Assembly: GCA_949741925.1 (NCBI GenBank)
Contig: CATJOY010000048.1
Location: forward strand, 62,001 to 126,000
Direction of reading: 5' to 3'
Length of the DNA stretch: 64,000 bases
DNA from: an uncultured Desulfovibrionaceae bacterium
Lineage (GTDB): Bacteria; Desulfobacterota; Desulfovibrionia; Desulfovibrionales; Desulfovibrionaceae
Numbering within the stretch: position 1 is the first letter of the stretch; the number at the start of each line of letters is the position of its first letter. Positions 17,890 to 26,358 of this stretch are shown one piece after another. The position numbers were made by a program, and so were the translations under genes. The notes under the pieces are model-generated. The model had not been told where the DNA came from, ran no database searches, and was given only the letters and a program-made list of their open reading frames with translations.

Positions 17890-19131
17890 ATGCAACGCTA
17901 TACCGATGCGCAACTTTTGGCATTGCTTCAGGATCTTGAATCAGACAGGGTGGAGCGCAAGGAATCGTTTCGCGGCACAACCCCTAAAAAAGCCCGCCAA
18001 GCTGTATGCGCATTTGCTAATGACTTGCCGAATTACAACACGCCGGGCATACTTTTTATTGGCGCTTGCGATGATGGAACGCCATCTAACGAGCCCATTA
18101 CCGATGAACTGTTATGCGCGCTTTCGGATATGTGCCGGGATGGCACTATACTGCCCCTACCCGTTATGACCGTTGAAAAACGGCTTATATCCGGCGTTGA
18201 AATGGCGGTTGTCATCGTCTATCCCTCAGATACGCCTCCTGTACGCTATGATGGACGTATTTGGATACGCACAGGGCCAAGACGTTCGATCGCCAACGAG
18301 CAGGAGGAAAGAATCCTCGTAGAAAAACGCCGATATAAGAATATACCTTATGATATGTACCCCGTGCCTGGCGCAACAGTGCATGATCTTTCACGCAGTT
18401 ATTTTGAGCAAGAATACCTTCCTGCATCCTATGCTCGAGATATATTGGAAGAAAATAATAGAACATACGAGCAGAAACTTGCAAGCTGCCGGATGATCGC
18501 TTCGCCTGATAATCCTGTTCCCACAATTTCCGGCCTTCTTATACTTGGGAAAAACCCTCAAGATTTTATTCCGGGATCATTTATTCAATTTTTACGTCTC
18601 GATGGTGTTGAGTTATCCGATCCTGTTATTGATGCAGAAGATATCTATGGGAATATAAGTACTATGCTAAGAAGCTTTGAGCAAAAAATTACTGCTCATA
18701 ACAGAGTTTCTATTGATATCATCAGCGCGCCAAAAGAAATTCGTAGAGCATTATATCCAATGCCAGCAATGCGACAGCTTGTATATAATGCTGTTATGCA
18801 CAGGACCTATGAAGGAACAAATGCCCCGATAAGGATATATTGGTTCAACGATAGAGTAGAAATATACAGCCCCGGCGGCCCTTATGGCAATGTAACCCCT
18901 GAAAATTTTGGGCAGCCCGGGATAACGGATTATAGAAATCCTAATCTTTCCGGAGCAATGAAGGTTTTGGGCTTTGTGCAGGGCTTTGGAAGGGGCATTG
19001 CCACAGCCCGCCGTGAGCTGGAAAAAAACGGCAACCCGCCTTTAGAGCTTTCCCCCACGCCGAGCGCCGTGCTGTGTACACTGAAGGAGAGAGAGCATGA
19101 CAACGCCCATCCTTACCTTTTTCAACAATAA
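17890..19131 (+). CDS. AlbA_2 (Schlafen-like) / GHKL ATPase domain protein
   Basis: 413 residues. Residues about 8-140 form an AlbA_2 domain (LESDRVERKESF..., ILFIGACDDGTP, VRYDGRIWIRTGPRRSIAN). The C-terminal part is a GHKL-type ATPase module of the RecG-like/HATPase_c_4 kind: an N-box RQLVYNAVMHRTYEGTNAPI, then VEIYSPGGPYG and GFVQGFGRGI. AlbA_2 domains are thought to bind nucleic acid, and several such proteins occur in defence or regulatory loci. ATG 17890 follows TAGGAGAAA. Its middle is noticeably AT-rich relative to neighbours. The gene overlaps parA by 35 bases. Exact activity is unknown. Confidence 0.85.
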   Translation: MQRYTDAQLLALLQDLESDRVERKESFRGTTPKKARQAVCAFANDLPNYNTPGILFIGACDDGTPSNEPITDELLCALSDMCRDGTILPLPVMTVEKRLISGVEMAVVIVYPSDTPPVRYDGRIWIRTGPRRSIANEQEERILVEKRRYKNIPYDMYPVPGATVHDLSRSYFEQEYLPASYARDILEENNRTYEQKLASCRMIASPDNPVPTISGLLILGKNPQDFIPGSFIQFLRLDGVELSDPVIDAEDIYGNISTMLRSFEQKITAHNRVSIDIISAPKEIRRALYPMPAMRQLVYNAVMHRTYEGTNAPIRIYWFNDRVEIYSPGGPYGNVTPENFGQPGITDYRNPNLSGAMKVLGFVQGFGRGIATARRELEKNGNPPLELSPTPSAVLCTLKEREHDNAHPYLFQQ

Positions 19132-20113
19132 AGGCGGCGTCGGGAAAACATCGCTTCTCTACCATCTTGCCTGGATGTTTTCTGACCAAGGCAAGCGGGT
19201 GGTCACGGCGGATCTTGACCCGCAAAGCAACCTGACAGCGATATTCCTTGATGATGATACCATTGAGAATCTATGGGAGAACGGCGGCCCCGGCGCGACC
19301 ATATACCGGGCCGTAAAGCCTCTTGCCGGAGTGGGCGATATTGTTTCTGTAGGTGTCTTAAATATTACAGAGCGTCTTTTTCTCATCCCCGGCGATGTCG
19401 CTCTTTCAAGCTACGAGGATGTGTTAGCCGAGCAATGGCCCTTAAGTATGGGCGATGCCAACCTGTACCGCCCCATGCGCATCCTGAGTTCTTTCTGGCA
19501 AGTTATGCAGGAAGCAGCAGCAGCAAAGGAAGCGGATATCATCCTCGTGGATATCGGGCCCAATCTTGGAGCAATTAACCGCTCCGTACTGATAGCTACG
19601 GATTACGTCATCATGCCTCTCGGCGCCGATCTCTTCTCGTTACAAGGCCTGAGGAACCTGGGGCCTGCTCTGCGTGCATGGCGTAGCGCCTGGGGCAAAC
19701 GCTTAGATAATTGGAAAAATTCCGCTGAAGCGATAGAGTACCCGGAATTTAAATTGCCCGCCGGCGCCATGCAGAGCGTCGGCTACCTAACCCAACAGCA
19801 CAGCGTACGGCTTGACCGGCCGGTCAGAGCCTATGATAAATGGATAAACCGTATTCCCCAAGCATATAGAAAATGGGTGCTCGCTCAATCTCCCGGCCCG
19901 GCAATACTCCCGCAAGACGATCCTTATTGCCTTGCGACTATAAAACATTATCGCAGCCTTATTCCCATGGCCCAGGAGGTTCACAAGCCCATTTTCAAAT
20001 TAACGGCTGCCGATGGAGCCATTGGATCCCATGCGGCCTCTGTCCAGGGGGCAGAAAGGGATTTTAGTAAACTGGCCGGGGTGATCGCGAAAAAAATTCA
20101 TCTTCAATTATAA
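19097..20113 (+). CDS. ParA/Soj family ATPase
   Basis: 338 residues. It has the deviant Walker A motif NNKGGVGKTSLLYHLA at residues about 10-25, the A' motif VTADLDPQSNLT and the Walker B segment ADIILVDIGPNLGAINRS. ParA ATPases position plasmids, chromosomes or protein machines; no ParB gene or obvious parS cluster is nearby, so classical partition is unlikely. A GAGAGAG ribosome binding site lies within the 3' end of the AlbA_2 gene and the 35-base overlap implies coupled translation. The C-terminal ~130 residues (IPQAYRKWVLAQ..., HYRSLIPMAQEVHKPIF) are not typical of short plasmid ParAs. Confidence 0.88.
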   Translation: MTTPILTFFNNKGGVGKTSLLYHLAWMFSDQGKRVVTADLDPQSNLTAIFLDDDTIENLWENGGPGATIYRAVKPLAGVGDIVSVGVLNITERLFLIPGDVALSSYEDVLAEQWPLSMGDANLYRPMRILSSFWQVMQEAAAAKEADIILVDIGPNLGAINRSVLIATDYVIMPLGADLFSLQGLRNLGPALRAWRSAWGKRLDNWKNSAEAIEYPEFKLPAGAMQSVGYLTQQHSVRLDRPVRAYDKWINRIPQAYRKWVLAQSPGPAILPQDDPYCLATIKHYRSLIPMAQEVHKPIFKLTAADGAIGSHAASVQGAERDFSKLAGVIAKKIHLQL

Positions 20114-20151
20114 GAAAACTCTTACCAGGCCCTAAAGATACAGCAAGCCGG

Positions 20152-20204
20152 CTCTTCCCCCACACGCCCCATCTGGAAACGGTGCTTTTGCTGGAGCGAA
20201 AGGC
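20152..20204 (+). repeat. 53-bp direct repeat, right copy (attR-like)
   Basis: Identical over 53 bases to 17635-17687. Confidence 0.93.
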
Positions 20205-20214
20205 GAGCCTATAA
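20152..20214 (+). pseudogene. Displaced native 3' end of rlmD
   Basis: In the methyltransferase frame it reads through LERKASL and stops at TAA 20212-20214. LERK plus a few residues is the common end of this family, so this is the original tail that the insertion cut off. Confidence 0.8.
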
Positions 20215-20220
20215 AGCATA

Positions 20221-20248
20221 TAGCTATATAAATAATACTATATAGCTA
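20221..20248. repeat. 10-bp AT-rich inverted repeat
   Basis: TAGCTATATA / TATATAGCTA with an 8-base loop, six bases after the old rlmD stop. It may be the original rlmD 3' structure or a binding site near the attachment site. Confidence 0.45.
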
Positions 20249-20345
20249 GCAGCCATATCGAACCCCCGGGAGGTGATCGGGCTTACCCACAACGCGCGGC
20301 AAAAGGCGCAGCGAGTCCGCGCGTCGCTTCCACAACGTATTTTTT

Positions 20346-20376
20346 GGCCCTTCGGATTTTCGGAGGGCCTTTTTAT
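20346..20376 (+). terminator. Intrinsic terminator
   Basis: GGCCCT...AGGGCC stem with an inner mismatch and a TTTTTATTT tail. It probably once ended the rlmD transcript and now insulates the islet from the porin. Confidence 0.75.
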
Positions 20377-20642
20377 TTGTTTTGCCTCCCCACAAGGCGC
20401 ATCCTCAAGCTCCTCCTATCGCAACAGGAAGCCACAGTTTCTATATATGATAGTCTATAATATCTGAAGCCTGCTCCTGGAGAAAGCCCCTCCCCCCAAT
20501 CACCTCAAGGAGAGGGTAAAAAAAATTTTACCCTACAACTGCGATAAAAAATTTCTTTGAAAAGGATTATTTTTTATCTATTTGATATTAAAGAACAAAT
20601 TTGAATCACATTTAAATATGGCCAAAAAATCAGCCTTTCGGA

Positions 20643-20671
20643 TTGACAAATTTTTTTTACCCGCCTAGGTC
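20643..20671 (+). promoter_or_regulatory. Probable porin promoter
   Basis: TTGACA (20643-20648), a 17-base T-rich spacer and TAGGTC as a weak -10. The T-tract and the perfect -35 fit a highly expressed gene. Confidence 0.45.
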
Positions 20672-20700
20672 TGCTTCATCGAACCGTTGTGCTCTGCCGA

Positions 20701-20726
20701 ACTTTTGCTCCTGATGGAACAAAAGT
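20701..20726 (+). promoter_or_regulatory. Hairpin in the porin 5' leader
   Basis: ACTTTTG-c-TCC tgat GGA-a-CAAAAGT forms an 11-bp stem with one internal mismatch and a 4-base loop, about 30 bases downstream of the proposed promoter. Such 5' stems often stabilise porin mRNAs. Confidence 0.5.
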
Positions 20727-20812
20727 GAGACAACGGCGAGGCCCTGAACGTCCGGGCTTCGAGGTTTTATTCAATTTATCGGGGTTTACTCCCCATTTGG
20801 AAGGAAGAAACA

Positions 20813-22249
20813 ATGAAAAAACTCAGTGCACTGCTGCTGGCCGTTTGCTTCGTGCTCGGCTCCCTGAGCAGCGCCGCTGCCGTTGACGTGAAAGTCAAAG
20901 GCAACTGGCAGTTTAGCTACGGCTATTTCGGCAACTATTCTTTCTATGACGGCGGCAAGGGTCCCGACAACAAGATGGATCCCTTCCAGGCCCGGATGCG
21001 TTCGCGTACCCAAGTGGAATTCATCGCCTCCGAAACCCTGCGCAGCGTGTTGCAGTTTGAAATCGGCGTGCAAAACTTCGGTCAATCCGGCTTCACCGCT
21101 CTGGATGCTGACGGCAAGGATATCAAGGTAAAGCACGCTTTCATCGATTGGACCATCCCCGGTACCAAGACCAGCCTCCGTATGGGTGTGCAGCCCATGA
21201 AGATGCCCGGTCTTATCGCCGGTAACTTCGTGTATAACAACGATATCGCCGGTGTGATGGCCTCCACGGAGTTCAGCCCCGAAGTCGCCCTGACCGCCTT
21301 CTGGGCCCGCCCCTATGATGCCTTCCCCACGGTTGACGCAGGCAATGTATATGATGAGAGAGGGAACCGTATTCAGAAAAAGAAACGTTTTGATGAAATG
21401 GATCTCTTCGGCTTCACTCTGCCTGTAAAGACCCAGTTCGTCCGTCTCACCCCCTGGGCCATGATCGGCTCCGTGGGCGCGGATTCCGGCTATTACAACA
21501 GCAACTACAACATAGCCTATGCCCAAGGGTATGACGTTGCCAACCGTTACGGCCAATCCCTGATTTGGTGGGCCGGCCTGTCTTTTGAACTGCCCACGCT
21601 GGATCCTTTCATCGTGCAGTTTGACGGCATGTATGGCTCGCTCAGCGGTAAAGACAACCGCGGCACCAGCGGCTACTACCTGGCCCTGCTCCTCGGCTAC
21701 AAGTGGAACTGGGGTACCACCAGCCTGGTCGGTTGGTACGGCTCCGGCGACGACGGCGAGTTCGGCAAAGACGACATGGGCCGCATCCCCGTGGTTTCCG
21801 CCGACGGCGGCTTTGAAATGGGCACCCGCGGCTTTGCCGGCAACCGCGCTCTCTCCCGTGCCTACGGCATCAGCGGCCTTGGTTCCGGCACCTGGGGCCT
21901 GGGTATCCGTATCGACAACGTCTCCTTTACGGAAAACCTGACCCACGGCTTCCGCGCTTACTATGTGCGTGGCACCAACAGTGGCGAGCGTATTGGCCCC
22001 GACAGCCCGGTGTACCTCTCCACCGGCAACAAGGGCATCAGCGCCTCTCCTGACCACTATGCTTACCTGATCAGCACCGACAGCGCTTGGGATTTTGCCC
22101 TGACCAACACCTACAAGATCAGCGATAACTTCAACATTGGCCTCGACTTCTCCTACACCCAATTGAACCTCAGCAAGCAACGCAGCAGCCAGTGGGAAGA
22201 CACCACCGGCGCTTATGCCGGCGTGCTGAGCTTCCAGTACACGTTCTAA
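20813..22249 (+). CDS. Desulfovibrio-type outer-membrane porin
   Basis: 478 residues. A signal peptide (MKKLSALLLAVCFVLGSLSSAAA, cleavage near 23) is followed by alternating amphipathic beta strands rich in aromatic residues, ending in the outer-membrane C-terminal signature FQYTF. Domain and composition match the homotrimeric porins abundant in Desulfovibrio outer membranes. It should allow diffusion of small solutes. The AAGGAAG ribosome binding site is strong, codon use is biased, and a dedicated promoter and terminator flank it. Confidence 0.9.
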   Translation: MKKLSALLLAVCFVLGSLSSAAAVDVKVKGNWQFSYGYFGNYSFYDGGKGPDNKMDPFQARMRSRTQVEFIASETLRSVLQFEIGVQNFGQSGFTALDADGKDIKVKHAFIDWTIPGTKTSLRMGVQPMKMPGLIAGNFVYNNDIAGVMASTEFSPEVALTAFWARPYDAFPTVDAGNVYDERGNRIQKKKRFDEMDLFGFTLPVKTQFVRLTPWAMIGSVGADSGYYNSNYNIAYAQGYDVANRYGQSLIWWAGLSFELPTLDPFIVQFDGMYGSLSGKDNRGTSGYYLALLLGYKWNWGTTSLVGWYGSGDDGEFGKDDMGRIPVVSADGGFEMGTRGFAGNRALSRAYGISGLGSGTWGLGIRIDNVSFTENLTHGFRAYYVRGTNSGERIGPDSPVYLSTGNKGISASPDHYAYLISTDSAWDFALTNTYKISDNFNIGLDFSYTQLNLSKQRSSQWEDTTGAYAGVLSFQYTF

Positions 22250-22273
22250 GTGTGAGATCTATCCCGGACGTTC

Positions 22274-22307
22274 GGCCCGGAGGCTTCGGCCTCCGGGCCT
22301 TTTCTTT
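22274..22307 (+). terminator. Porin terminator
   Basis: A perfect 11-bp stem (GGCCCGGAGGC / GCCTCCGGGCC) with a TTCG tetraloop and a TTTTCTTT tail, a textbook intrinsic terminator. Confidence 0.93.
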
Positions 22308-22494
22308 GCCCTGAGCACAGGCCGCCTCTGTATCCTTGCCGGCCCGGCTTTCCTACGAGGCGCAGCCTGGTAAGCGGGAAAGCGGTATTGCGTAGGCCAA
22401 AGCCTTTCACAGGACAAGCGTATGGATGCATCTGCCCCGGCCGCTTCCCATATAAGCATTGCAATCTGTGGTATGCGGGTATACAAGAGCCGTT

Positions 22495-23400
22495 ATGCCC
22501 TATGCAAACTGCCCAAGCGCCGCCTGCCCTATCCCCAGGGTGGCCGCCATCCATGATCTTTCGGGCTTTGGCCGCACTTCGCTCACCGTGGCTATTCCGG
22601 TGCTCTCCAGTCTGGGCATTCAGGTCTGTCCCCTGCCCACGGCAGTTCTTTCCAGCCAGACCAGTGATGTTGATGACTTCTGCTTTGTGGATCTTTCCAC
22701 CCACATGCAGGATTTTTTAGAGCACTGGAAGCGGTTGGGGCTGACCTTTGACGCCGTATACAGCGGTTTTCTGGGCTCCGCCGGTCAGGCTGCTGTTATC
22801 CGGGAATGCATCGAATCCTGCCTTATCCCCGGCGGGCTCGCTCTTGTTGATCCCGTGCTCGGCGATAACGGCAGCCTCGATCCCACCATGACCCCGGATA
22901 TCGTCAAGGCCATGTCGGGGTTGATTCGTCACGCCCACTGCATTACCCCCAATATCACCGAGGCCGCCTTCCTGTTGAAAAAAACCTATCCCGAACGGCC
23001 TATGCCCGTCTCACAGATGAAGGAATGGCTTCACGCCCTCTCCGCTCTGGGACCGGAGAGAGTCGTCATCACCAGCGCTCCTCTGGCCGGATTCGTGGGT
23101 AAAACCGTTGTTGTCGCCTTTGATGCGCGGCAAAATCGCTACTGGAAGGTTGTAGGCGAGCGCATTCCGGTTTTCTATCCCGGTACCGGTGATACCTTCG
23201 CCTCAGTGCTCTGCGGAAGTCTCCTGCTTGGAGAAAGCCTGCCTTCGGCCATGGACCGAGCGGCCCGGTTTGTTACCCTGGGCATTCGCGCAACATTCGG
23301 GCATAATCTCCCCGGCAGAAACGGCATACTCCTGGAACGCGTGCTGCCGACGCTCCAGGCCCCTCTCACTAACAGCACGTACAGCCTTCTGGATGAATAA
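22495..23400 (+). CDS. pdxY: Pyridoxal/pyridoxamine kinase
   Basis: 301 residues of the ribokinase-like PdxK/PdxY family. It phosphorylates B6 vitamers to their 5'-phosphates. IHDLSGFGRTSLTVAIPVLS is the typical N-terminal motif; VDPVLGDNG, CITPNITEAAFL and the C-terminal anion-hole motif PGTGDTFASVLCG contain the catalytic Asp. ATG 22495 is chosen as the first ATG giving the family N-terminus, although its ribosome binding site (AAGAG) is weak. Only 2 bases separate it from the PLP-dependent aminotransferase gene. Confidence 0.9.
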   Translation: MPYANCPSAACPIPRVAAIHDLSGFGRTSLTVAIPVLSSLGIQVCPLPTAVLSSQTSDVDDFCFVDLSTHMQDFLEHWKRLGLTFDAVYSGFLGSAGQAAVIRECIESCLIPGGLALVDPVLGDNGSLDPTMTPDIVKAMSGLIRHAHCITPNITEAAFLLKKTYPERPMPVSQMKEWLHALSALGPERVVITSAPLAGFVGKTVVVAFDARQNRYWKVVGERIPVFYPGTGDTFASVLCGSLLLGESLPSAMDRAARFVTLGIRATFGHNLPGRNGILLERVLPTLQAPLTNSTYSLLDE

Positions 23401-23402
23401 CT

Positions 23403-24518
23403 ATGTCCACCTTTTCCCCCCGCCCTTACGCCCCCATCCCCATGGTTCCCGGCCCGGTCACCGTGCATCCCGCTGTAATCGCCGCCATGTGCCGCGATTA
23501 CGGCTCCGGCGATATCGAACAGGAATTTTTGCCGCTCTACGTTGCAACCGGCCGTGCCCTGGCCCGGCTCATGGGTACCCGAAACGATGTGGTCATTATG
23601 ACCGGCGAAGGCATGCTTTCTCTCTGGGCGGGATTGAAAAACGCCCTTTGCCCCGGCGACAAGGTTCTTAGCGTGGGCACGGGCCTTTTCGGCAACGGCT
23701 TTGCGGCTATGGCCCGGGCCATTGGCTGTGAAGTAGAATTGCTCTCCTTCCCTGCTGATACCACTATCGGCAACGGGGAGAGCCTAACCTGCATCGAAGA
23801 TGCCCTCCGCCGCTTCCATCCCAAAATGATCACCGCTGTGCACTGCGAAACGCCCTCGGGCACCCTTAACCCTTTGGCTGAGCTGGGGCAGATGAAAGAA
23901 CGGCTCGGTATCCCCCTGTTCTGCGTGGATGCCGTCTCCAGTATCGGCGGCGCGCCTGTGCAGGCCGACGCCTGGCACATCGACCTTGTCTTTGGCGGCA
24001 GCCAGAAATGCCTTGGGGCCCCGCCCGCCATGAGCTTCCTCTCCCTCAGCCCGGCCGCCTGGGAACACATTCTGAAGAACAACTACCAGGGCTACGATGC
24101 CCTAGCGCCCTTCCACAACCTGGAAAAAACCGGGCTCCCGCCCTATACTCCTTACTGGCACGGTCTTGCCGCCCTTCATACCGCGGTCTCACGCATCCTT
24201 GATGAAGGCCCGGAACTCTGTTTTGCCCGTCACAGGCGCGTTGCCGCCATGTGCCGCCAAGGTCTCACTGACGTGGGCATCACCTTGTTTCCCAAGCCCG
24301 AAGCCGTTCCTTCTCCCACCGTAACCGCAGCCTATATCCCGGAGGGCTTCACCTGGCCGGAATGGAATCAGCGTCTCCGCGCCCTGGGTCTCGTCGCCGG
24401 CGGAAATTATGAAGACCTTGCCGGCAAGGTCTTCCGCCTCGGCCATATGGGGCCCCAGGCCGATGAAGAACTTATGGGCAAAGCCCTCGCTGCCATAAGG
24501 CAGGCCTTGGAAGAGTGA
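23403..24518 (+). CDS. Class V PLP aminotransferase (alanine-glyoxylate / pyridoxamine-pyruvate type)
   Basis: 371 residues of fold-type I. The N-terminal MVPGPVTVHPAVIAAM motif, HCETPSGTLNP, CVDAVSSIGGAPVQADAWHIDLVFGGSQKCLGAPP (PLP Lys in SQK) and C-terminal KVFRLGHMG define the serine-pyruvate/alanine-glyoxylate family. That family also includes 2-aminoethylphosphonate and pyridoxamine-pyruvate aminotransferases. The tight linkage to pdxY makes a B6-salvage role, converting pyridoxamine to pyridoxal, a reasonable hypothesis, but alanine-glyoxylate activity is equally compatible with the sequence. Confidence 0.85.
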   Translation: MSTFSPRPYAPIPMVPGPVTVHPAVIAAMCRDYGSGDIEQEFLPLYVATGRALARLMGTRNDVVIMTGEGMLSLWAGLKNALCPGDKVLSVGTGLFGNGFAAMARAIGCEVELLSFPADTTIGNGESLTCIEDALRRFHPKMITAVHCETPSGTLNPLAELGQMKERLGIPLFCVDAVSSIGGAPVQADAWHIDLVFGGSQKCLGAPPAMSFLSLSPAAWEHILKNNYQGYDALAPFHNLEKTGLPPYTPYWHGLAALHTAVSRILDEGPELCFARHRRVAAMCRQGLTDVGITLFPKPEAVPSPTVTAAYIPEGFTWPEWNQRLRALGLVAGGNYEDLAGKVFRLGHMGPQADEELMGKALAAIRQALEE

Positions 24519-24811
24519 GCTTAGCTCAGAGAGGCAGGGGGCAAAAGGCAGAAAGGACGAAGCCAAGGCGAAGAGCGGGGCTCTGCCCCGCGCCCCGGCA
24601 GGGGGATGATCCCCCTGCACCCCGCAATAGGGGAGGACTGGAGCCGCCGGAGGAAATGCCGCTTGCCTTCGTGCCGTATGGCCCCTATCCGGCGGGAAAA
24701 ACCGCTTGGCCGATAGGACGCGCCTTTAAGGAATAGCGATGATTCTCCTTTGAAAACCGTTCCGCTCGCCCTCACGGGCTCGCCGGACTCGGCGTTATCT
24801 GCCGCCGCGCT
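24519..24811. other. Spacer between convergent genes with two hairpins
   Basis: Two GC stems lie in tandem: GCGGGGC/GCCCCGC (24575-24591) and a 10-bp near-palindrome GCAGGGGGAT/ATCCCCCTGC (24598-24618). Neither has a good U tract. They lie between the ends of the aminotransferase (+) and hemW (-) genes and may serve as a shared transcript end. No gene is seen. Confidence 0.4.
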
Positions 24812-25996
24812 TTACGCAGGCACTTTTTTTTCACGTTCTGTGTCCGAAAGGCGTTCTTCAACAGCCTCAAACAGGCGGGCTACGATGGCGTTAGAAACCA
24901 GCATGCCGGTGTGGGTTAGCTGGATAAAGCCGCCCCGAATACGGATCAAATCTTCGTTATGCAAGGCCTGAAGAAAAATATGGTTGTCTTTCAGGAAGTT
25001 ACGCCCGGTCAGTTTTCGGTACGCCTTCACTGAAAGCCCCCTTGTCGTGCGCAGACGAAGCATGATGTATTCAAGAACGCGCGCCTTGCGATCAAGTTCC
25101 TCAATATCCTCAGGTAGAGCGCGGTTGTGGACGGCCTCGCTCCAGGCGGCGAGATCCGGAATATTGCTCCAACGACGGTTTTGGATAGTGGAAACAGCCG
25201 AAGGCCCAAGCCCGAGATACTCCCGCCCCTGCCAATAGCCGAGATTATGGCGGCATCGAAAGCCTTTGCGGGCAAAGTTAGAAATCTCATATTGAAGGTA
25301 GCCTAGGGATTCCAGATAGGCGATGCCCTCCAGGTACATGGCGGCTTGGTCTTGTTCCGAGGGCAGCGCCAGTCCGCCGCGTACAGCTTCAGCAAGAGGC
25401 GTAGTCTCTTCAAGGGTCAAGCCATAACAGGAAAAATGGTCCGGTTGGAGAGAGGACAATTCTTTGAGTTCGCGTTTCCAATCATCGGGCTTTTGGCCGG
25501 GCAGTCCCCACATACAGTCAACGCTGATCGAAGAGAAGTGTGCCTGGCGGGCGCGCTGCATAGCCAAGGCAGCTTCTTTGGCGCTATGAACACGGCCCAT
25601 ACGCTGTAGAAAGGCATCATTAAGGCTTTGGACGCCCAGGGAAAGACGGGTAATCCCGGCCGCCCGCAAATCACGGGCGTAGCCGGAGGCAATAAATGAC
25701 TCCGGATTGGCTTCAAAACTGATCTCGGCGTTGCCGGCCAAGGAAAAGGCCCTATCTATCCGCGTAAGAATCAACGCAACGGCAGAGGCGGAAAGAAGGC
25801 TCGGGGTGCCGCCACCGAAAAACACGGTTTCCACGCGCTCTTTGCCGAGACGATCAGCCCAGAGGGCAATTTCAGCTATCAGGGTATCCTGGTACTTTTG
25901 GATGCGCCCTTCATCGCCCCTGCTCAAGGCAGAGGAATAAAAGGAACAATACGCGCAGCGCGAACGGCAGAAAGGAACGTGAATATACAGGAGCAT
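24812..25996 (-). CDS. hemW: Radical SAM heme chaperone HemW
   Basis: 394 residues. The radical-SAM cluster motif CRSRCAYC (CX3CX2C) lies near the N-terminus after LLYIHVPF, the HemW form that distinguishes it from coproporphyrinogen dehydrogenase HemN. FFGGGTPSLL and ISFEANPES bind SAM, and a HemN C-terminal domain follows (SVKAYRKLTGRNFL). HemW inserts heme into respiratory enzymes. The start at 25996 gives MLLYIHVPFC; longer readings add an unrelated tail. An AGAGGG site lies 12 bases upstream on the minus strand. Confidence 0.88.
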   Translation of the reverse strand: MLLYIHVPFCRSRCAYCSFYSSALSRGDEGRIQKYQDTLIAEIALWADRLGKERVETVFFGGGTPSLLSASAVALILTRIDRAFSLAGNAEISFEANPESFIASGYARDLRAAGITRLSLGVQSLNDAFLQRMGRVHSAKEAALAMQRARQAHFSSISVDCMWGLPGQKPDDWKRELKELSSLQPDHFSCYGLTLEETTPLAEAVRGGLALPSEQDQAAMYLEGIAYLESLGYLQYEISNFARKGFRCRHNLGYWQGREYLGLGPSAVSTIQNRRWSNIPDLAAWSEAVHNRALPEDIEELDRKARVLEYIMLRLRTTRGLSVKAYRKLTGRNFLKDNHIFLQALHNEDLIRIRGGFIQLTHTGMLVSNAIVARLFEAVEERLSDTEREKKVPA

Positions 25997-26358
25997 AGCT
26001 GGAAAGCCCTCTGGAACAAACGGTCGGCAGAGCCGCCCGTGCCGTAACAATGGATTAGAATACGCCGTAACCAGCGATCAAGCAAACACCCCAAGGGGGG
26101 CGTTTTGTGCGCTTGCGGTCGGGAGGAGAGTTCCTTGAGAGAATATATCTTCATGATGCAGGGGAGATTCGGGGAGCAGCGCCCGGCCTCTAGGAACTCA
26201 CTCCGGGCGCAACGTCCATAAGCACGTTGCGCCCGGAGTGGCGGCGGCCGGCCTGAGCCCTTTCAGCTCTCTATGGCGACAAACCGTGTTCCTCGAATTC
26301 CCTGAAAACACCGGCGGAAGCCTCCTGGCGGCGGCTCCCGCCGGGGAAGATCAGCTCT
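25997..26358. other. nifS-hemW spacer
   Basis: 362 bases without a gene; it holds a 17-bp perfect hairpin (separate entry). The rest shows no promoter strong enough to name. Confidence 0.4.
26199..26240. repeat. 17-bp perfect hairpin downstream of nifS
   Basis: CACTCCGGGCGCAACGT pairs perfectly with ACGTTGCGCCCGGAGTG across an 8-base loop. There is no T run on either strand. It begins about 120 bases past the nifS stop on the minus strand and may protect the nifUS mRNA 3' end, act as a repeat element, or bind a protein. Confidence 0.65.

Larger units (their letters stand above)
17688..20204. mobile_element. 2.5-kb genomic islet integrated at the 3' end of rlmD
   Basis: The DNA between the 53-bp repeats (plus one repeat copy) is 2517 bases and contains only two overlapping genes (AlbA_2/GHKL protein and ParA) behind one promoter. 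The left junction restores an open methyltransferase frame with a new tail; the right copy still encodes the old tail. The 3' end of the rum/rlmD gene is an established attachment site for integrative elements in streptococci. No integrase, transposase or terminal inverted repeats are visible, so the element must have been moved in trans or have lost its recombinase. Confidence 0.82.
20114..20642. other. Islet right end and spacer before the porin promoter
   Basis: No intact gene. It contains the right 53-bp repeat, the severed rlmD end, a 10-bp inverted repeat, a terminator and an AT-rich stretch from about 20520. Confidence 0.5.

Noticed and set aside
19097-20113. Plasmid partition locus
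   Set aside because: ParA lacks an adjacent ParB or parS repeats; its partner is an AlbA_2 protein.
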